A stretch of 64,000 nt of DNA from Alnus glutinosa (Eukaryota; Streptophyta; Magnoliopsida; Fagales; Betulaceae): the NCBI RefSeq assembly GCF_958979055.1, contig NC_084886.1, positions 52,931,102-52,995,101 on the forward strand, written 5' to 3'. Positions 48,501 to 64,000 of the stretch are shown here, in pieces. Below the pieces are notes generated by a model. It searched no databases. It had not been told where the DNA came from and saw only the letters and a program-made list of their open reading frames with translations. Made by a program: the position numbers and the translations under genes. Position 1 is the stretch's first letter, and every line of letters begins with the position of its first letter.

Positions 48501-49614
48501 TCAGTTGTTCTGCCATCATTGTCACGAGGAAGATTTTCAACTGTATTGTCTTGTAAAGTCAAGCCATCCATTCTATCTTCATGCGAGGAGATATTGACTG
48601 TTTCGAAGGATGCAGTAGTTTCGGCCAGAGCTATTGCAGAAGTTGATGTTTCAGTTCTATCCTGAGTTGATTTTTCCACAACTAGATTCCCCCCAGCGTG
48701 ATCAGTATCATCCCCCATGCGGTTGTTGCAGGCAATAGCTGCAAGCATCTCAATACCCGAGAAGTCCTCAGTGTAACCAAGCTTTTTACTTGTCACCTCT
48801 GAAATTTTTCCATCACCAGCATTGACATCAGTTGCCATGTGTGTCTCAGATCTGTCAAGATGAGGAGAAGAGGACCAAGCTGGTGGGGGCGGAGATCGAA
48901 ACCGAAATCTCCTCTTCTTAATTGGTACTTGCTCTATTTTCTCTCTGAATCGTCGTCCAAGAACAGCAACACCAACCTGCCACACAGAAAACTAGAAGTT
49001 TAGAAATAATGATAATGAATGAGGGCACTTACTCAAATAAGCATTCAAATACCAAAGAAACTATGGATAAACAAATTTGCAATATCAACCTTTTCAGACT
49101 CGGAGACAATTGTGTCATCTGCCCTTCTGGTCGTCTTATCCGCTATCTCCAGAACTGGTTTCCTGGCACGCCTTGGTGCACTCCTATACCCTTTTGAGAC
49201 CCTCTTCCAAGACAAATCAGCGTTCAAAGAATTAGCAAGTTCTAGGCCGACTGTGCTCATCATGCAAGTTCTACTCGACACTTGAAAACTCCTGTAACTG
49301 CAGAACTCTAATCTGTCAAATAAGAAAAAGGAAAAAAAAAAATGCCCCAGTTATATTCATAGACACCAGTACCTCAAAGTTAGCATGCCTGATCACGACG
49401 ACTTAATTATACCGAAATCGGTCACTATATGGAGCTGAACTTGTTTCTAGTCACCCCCAATTACTAATGTAAGTCAGTAATGTGCAATTATACAATAATC
49501 ATCAAGATCTCTTTTCTTTTCATTTTCAAACTTTCCAAATATGAACCTTGTGAAAGCAAATTCTAGAAACTTACTGTTGATTTGGGTTCCCTCACACTTG
49601 ACAAACCACGTCGC
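45518..49614 (-). CDS. Uncharacterised large Arg/Ser-rich protein, 3 coding exons
   Basis: Coding exons on the minus strand: 49263-49090, 48976-46857, 46766-45518, joined by GT-AG introns into about 1180 residues. A likely 5'-leader exon lies at 49614-49575. I chose the ATG at 49263 (MMSTVGLE); no earlier ATG is in frame in that exon. Seen: a basic patch KKRRFRFR at about 78-85 that could be a nuclear signal; a long acidic, Ser/Asp-rich low-complexity middle; an RS repeat (SRSRSRSRS) at about 953-963; and an Arg/Asp/Tyr-rich C-terminal third. RS repeats suggest a nuclear, RNA-related role, but I recognise no folded domain and name no function. It converges with FRO-D. Neither the intact frame nor the clean splice sites suggest a pseudogene. 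Confidence 0.8.
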
Positions 49615-50150
49615 CTGCAAAATGGTCCATATGCATATATGAGCAACAAAAGCATACTATAACACAGAATACAATACAAAAGGGTTTTATTCATAACAAA
49701 AAGGTAATCGGACCCCATAAGCAAAATTGTTGTTTTTTCAGCTCAAGAGGAATATATGAAGGAGCTTTGAAGAGAGGAATTATAAATTATACACATGATC
49801 AGCTCAAGAATGGAAAAGCATCCCCGAATTCAGAGATCCTCATCGCTAAACCAGAAAATAGCGATTGGAAAGCTTCGTACCGGTGCGCACAGCACAAAAA
49901 AAGCTCCAGAGAGAGAGAGAGAGCAAGAGAGCGAGAGCAAGAGCCGAGCAGCCGGAGGGCTCAGGAAGAGGCACCGTTGTCGTCTTTGAAATGGGATGGA
50001 AATTACCGGGTATTTGAATTATTTTGGAAGAGTATTATTATTATATTATATTATTATATTGTACCACAAGGAAGAGTGACAGCCGAAATTTCGGCTTGGC
50101 TGCGATTTCAAAGTCAATGGTCAAATAGTGACCAAATTCTTTTGTCCCAA
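49313..50150 (-). other. 5' leader and promoter region of the Arg/Ser-rich gene
   Basis: It holds a short non-coding exon (49575-49614) and, further upstream, a GA microsatellite (about 49909-49945). The + strand open frame at 49767-50153 runs through this repeat and I consider it spurious. Confidence 0.45.
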
Positions 50151-51072
50151 TAATTCAAAAAAGGTGGGGCCGCTAAAATAAATGCTAACTCGATAAATTC
50201 TAAACAAAAGAAGTTAAACGTAGCTGTAGTGAGAGTTAAAAACAATTTTTTTTTAATTAAAAAAAAAAAAACAATTGTGTCCATGGTGGTCCTTAGCTAT
50301 TTCATATTTCTATTTTTCACTTTTCAGCATCCCTTTTTTCTGAGATATTTTGAGCATTTTATTCTTCCCTTTAAGTGTGTGTTTGGCAAAAATTTCTTTT
50401 CATTTCTTCACGTTAATAAATTATTTTCTTCATTTTACTCTCAAAAAAAAATTAAAACCATTTTCTACTTTATATCACATCAGTCAATTTATTTCTATTT
50501 TTCCTCTCAAAACTCATATATTGTTTGTTAATATGTTTTGAAGATTTTTTTAAAAATTTAAAAAGTGTGTTGATGTAATAAAATTATAAAAATAATTTGG
50601 AATGTTTTGTATTTAAATTATTTGTTAATGATTTTGGTTAAAAAAAAAAATTAAATTAATCCAAGGCAACTAACAAGTCTATTTTCATATGAATAACGCT
50701 ACTTTTTACACTCATTTATTATACTCATGTCACACCAGTTAATATGATGTGTTTTAAGTAAACGAAAATCCTTTTAATTTCATTTGAAATTGATAGTCTA
50801 TTTCATGGTCAAGATTTAAAGTTATTGTATTTAACGGTATACATAATATGTCACCTTATTTAAACTTTTTAAAAGACGTGTCAATATTGACATTAAGTAC
50901 ACTGATAATTACATCAACTTTACATTCTGATCGTGAAATAGATACTACCTATTTTATTTGAAATTAAAAAGATCATATTTCATTTTAAGTAGCTTTTTTT
51001 TTTTCGTTTAAATGGTTAACCTAAAAAGCTACTTAAACCATGTCATTACATGAATGACAAATGAGCGTGTAA
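50151..51072. other. AT-rich intergenic stretch
   Basis: No gene, RNA or paired repeat was seen. Open frames here are AT-rich, Phe/Lys-biased and not credible. Confidence 0.5.
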
Positions 51073-51561
51073 GAGCATTTCTAGTAGCCTCACCAAATTT
51101 TACTCACCAAAATAATTAAAAATTACTTTTTTCTATTCTGGTGAGCCATTTTATTAAAATTTCTCCAGCAGCCTCACCATTTTAACTAGTCAATATTCAC
51201 TATTCTATTTAAATAATAATTTTTTCATATTTATTTATTTTTTCTCTATATAATCTTTTTACAAAAAATCATTCATATCCATGAAATAAAGACATTATCG
51301 TGTGAGGGATGAGAGATGAGAAAAGAAAATAAGAGAAAAAAAGAAAAAAGTGTACTAATCATGTGAGAGAGAAAGGTGAAACAAAATTTGGTGAGTGAGT
51401 TGTTAAGTGAAAATGCCTCATCTAATTTGGTTAATAATTTCAGTCATCAAATTTTTTTGGTTAAAATGGTGAGGTTGCTAAGAGTGGTTTTCAGGATTTT
51501 CATCAAATTGGCTCACCAAAATAGCTAAAAAATTATTTTGGTGAGGCTACTAGGAATGCTC
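51073..51561. mobile_element. PIF/Harbinger-type MITE
   Basis: It starts GAGCATTTCTAGTAGCCTC and ends with its near-complement GAGGCTACTAGGAATGCTC, flanked by TAA on both sides (51070-51072, 51562-51564). A TAA/TTA target duplication and GAGCAT ends fit Tourist-like elements. Length is 489 bp. Further inverted TTGGTGAG / CTCACCAAA motifs lie inside. There is no coding sequence. Confidence 0.8.
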
Positions 51562-51564
51562 TAA

Positions 51565-51602
51565 AGAATAACTTACTCTTTTCTTACAAATGAAAATACA
51601 CC

Positions 51603-51650
<48 letters not shown>

Positions 51651-53036
51651 AGAGAACTTGGGATCCATTTGTATGAACGATGTTTATCAAATAACAGTCA
51701 ATCCCAATGAACAGCCGTTTCTTATTTTCCAAATTTTCAACTTTAGAGGCTTACAGCCTGTCATCAACTACAACAGGAAGAAACAGGGTAAGCCAGTTAA
51801 ATAAATTAATTAATAAAAACGAAGTTCCTGCCTCCCGCCACATTACTTTTATTCCACGGAAGGAACCCCACTCTCACCAAAGACGGCCCCACAAAACCCC
51901 ATAAGTCAAAAGATTCCAAAATCTTTTGTCAACCAAATTGTCCAATTGCATCTGAGCCTTCCACGTCAGCGTCTCGACCCATATTATTATGCGCCCAACC
52001 ACTCATCAACGGCTTAAATACTGGACAGGTGGCCCACCACCTGCTTTTGCCGCCCCCCCACCAAAAACACCCTTTCGCGTCGGCGAGCCGACAAAGGCGT
52101 AATCGCTTTGTTTGGGGTCCCTGATAGCAACAGCCTCCCTCTCGTCTTTTATTTTTGTGCCCCTGGGCCCTTTTACGAAAATTCTTGGGCCCCCCTTTTT
52201 TCTTTCTTTTTAAATAGTTAATAATGACATCATAGAATACAATTTTACATTGGACAAAGTTTTATAGATCTCAAATTAAAAAAATAATAATAATAATAAT
52301 AATAATAAAAAATAAATAAATAAATAAGGTCTATCAAACTTATATGTTTTCTTCCGACATGTAATTTTCATGCATTTTTAATAAGATTAAAAGAACATAT
52401 GCTCTATTAATTTTACAAAAAACACACGTAAAAATCATATACTCTGAAATACTTATATCAGTTTAATAAGTTAAAATAAATTTCTCCAAACTCACTTTAG
52501 AAAGAAAATTTTATTCTTTTACATGACTAATGAGTTGTAAAATGATCGGTTTTATTATCATTGACTAGGATTAAATAAATAACAATCCAAGTGCCGCATC
52601 AGCCCAGGGGAATGTGAATGAGATGGGGATATAGTATATATAGAACTGATTCCAGAAATACCCAAAGAGTTTCTAAAGCATCAAATTCTGAAGATAAATC
52701 AAATGTATTCAAAATAGAGGAGTTATTACAAGCATGCACAACAAATCATAAAACATTTAGTGCACCCAAAGAATTCAATATCTCAGATGACCCCAAAACT
52801 CCTATCAGGTATCTCAATATACTACTTCCTTCATCTAAATGCTCCGCATCCATCTTTATCTAGAATCAAGACAAATATCAAACTTGAAGAAGAGCTCTTA
52901 ATTTTATCGAGTCAATAATTTACCCCACTTTAGACAATTTAATCCAAATTATAGTTTAGAAGAAGAGCTCTTAACAAGATTGACAACCGCACCCATAAAC
53001 AATATGATTACCTTCAAGAGAAGCATGCCTGGAGTC
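51565..53036. other. Intergenic stretch between the two - strand genes
   Basis: It contains a long A tract (51605-51646), a GC-richer block at about 51950-52190 with CGCGTCGGCGAGCCG that may be promoter sequence, and an ATA/AATA microsatellite (about 52281-52326). The GC block faces the Arg/Ser-rich gene from 2.3 kb away. No gene was identified. Confidence 0.4.

Positions 53037-64000
<10,964 letters not shown>

Noticed and set aside
49767..50153. 128-codon + strand open frame
   Set aside because: It crosses a GA microsatellite (Arg-Glu repeats) in the leader region of the minus-strand gene.

Overview
The window is nuclear DNA of a flowering plant, most likely a woody eudicot. The genes have GT-AG introns, AT-rich intergenic space, plant-type transposons and plant-only gene families. 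I cannot fix the genus from the sequence.

The left two thirds (1-44556) holds four tandem ferric-chelate reductase genes of the FRO family, all on the + strand, here called FRO-A, -B, -C and -D. Each has eight exons, and my splice models give intact proteins of 703, 707, 703 and 709 residues. A, B and C are close copies: exons, introns and flanks still align, which allows the paralogous 'empty site' to be read for many insertions. B and C share the longest flanks, so they look like the youngest pair. D is clearly more diverged and compact and probably represents the older state. A-C share a promoter block (ACGT motifs plus a TATA box). The enzymes would move electrons from cytosolic NADPH through FAD and two hemes to ferric chelates outside the membrane.

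The cluster is loaded with transposable elements. FRO-A intron 4 has grown to 9.9 kb through a CACTA-like element, a TRIM-like element and a copia-type LTR element with nearly identical LTRs. Between A and B lie a Cassandra-type TRIM carrying 5S rRNA-like sequence, a hAT-like MITE, a CACTA element and a Mutator-like foldback element. Between B and C lies a truncated gypsy element interrupted by a solo LTR. Upstream of C lie two abutting CACTA elements, a second Mutator-like foldback element with a perfect 9-bp target duplication, and a SINE.

The right third holds two genes on the - strand. At 45518-49614 is a three-coding-exon gene for a large uncharacterised Arg/Ser-rich protein (about 1180 residues). 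At 53037 to beyond 64000 are the last six coding exons of an organelle-type prolyl-tRNA synthetase (PRORS1/OVA6-like). A 7.7-kb intron of this gene holds a broken copia element, whose LTR/host junction was later duplicated, and a LINE fragment. Its next intron upstream holds a solo LTR.

I saw no rRNA gene, CRISPR array or bacterial-type system. The most interesting material is the transposon architecture of the FRO cluster and its possible effects on splicing and regulation.
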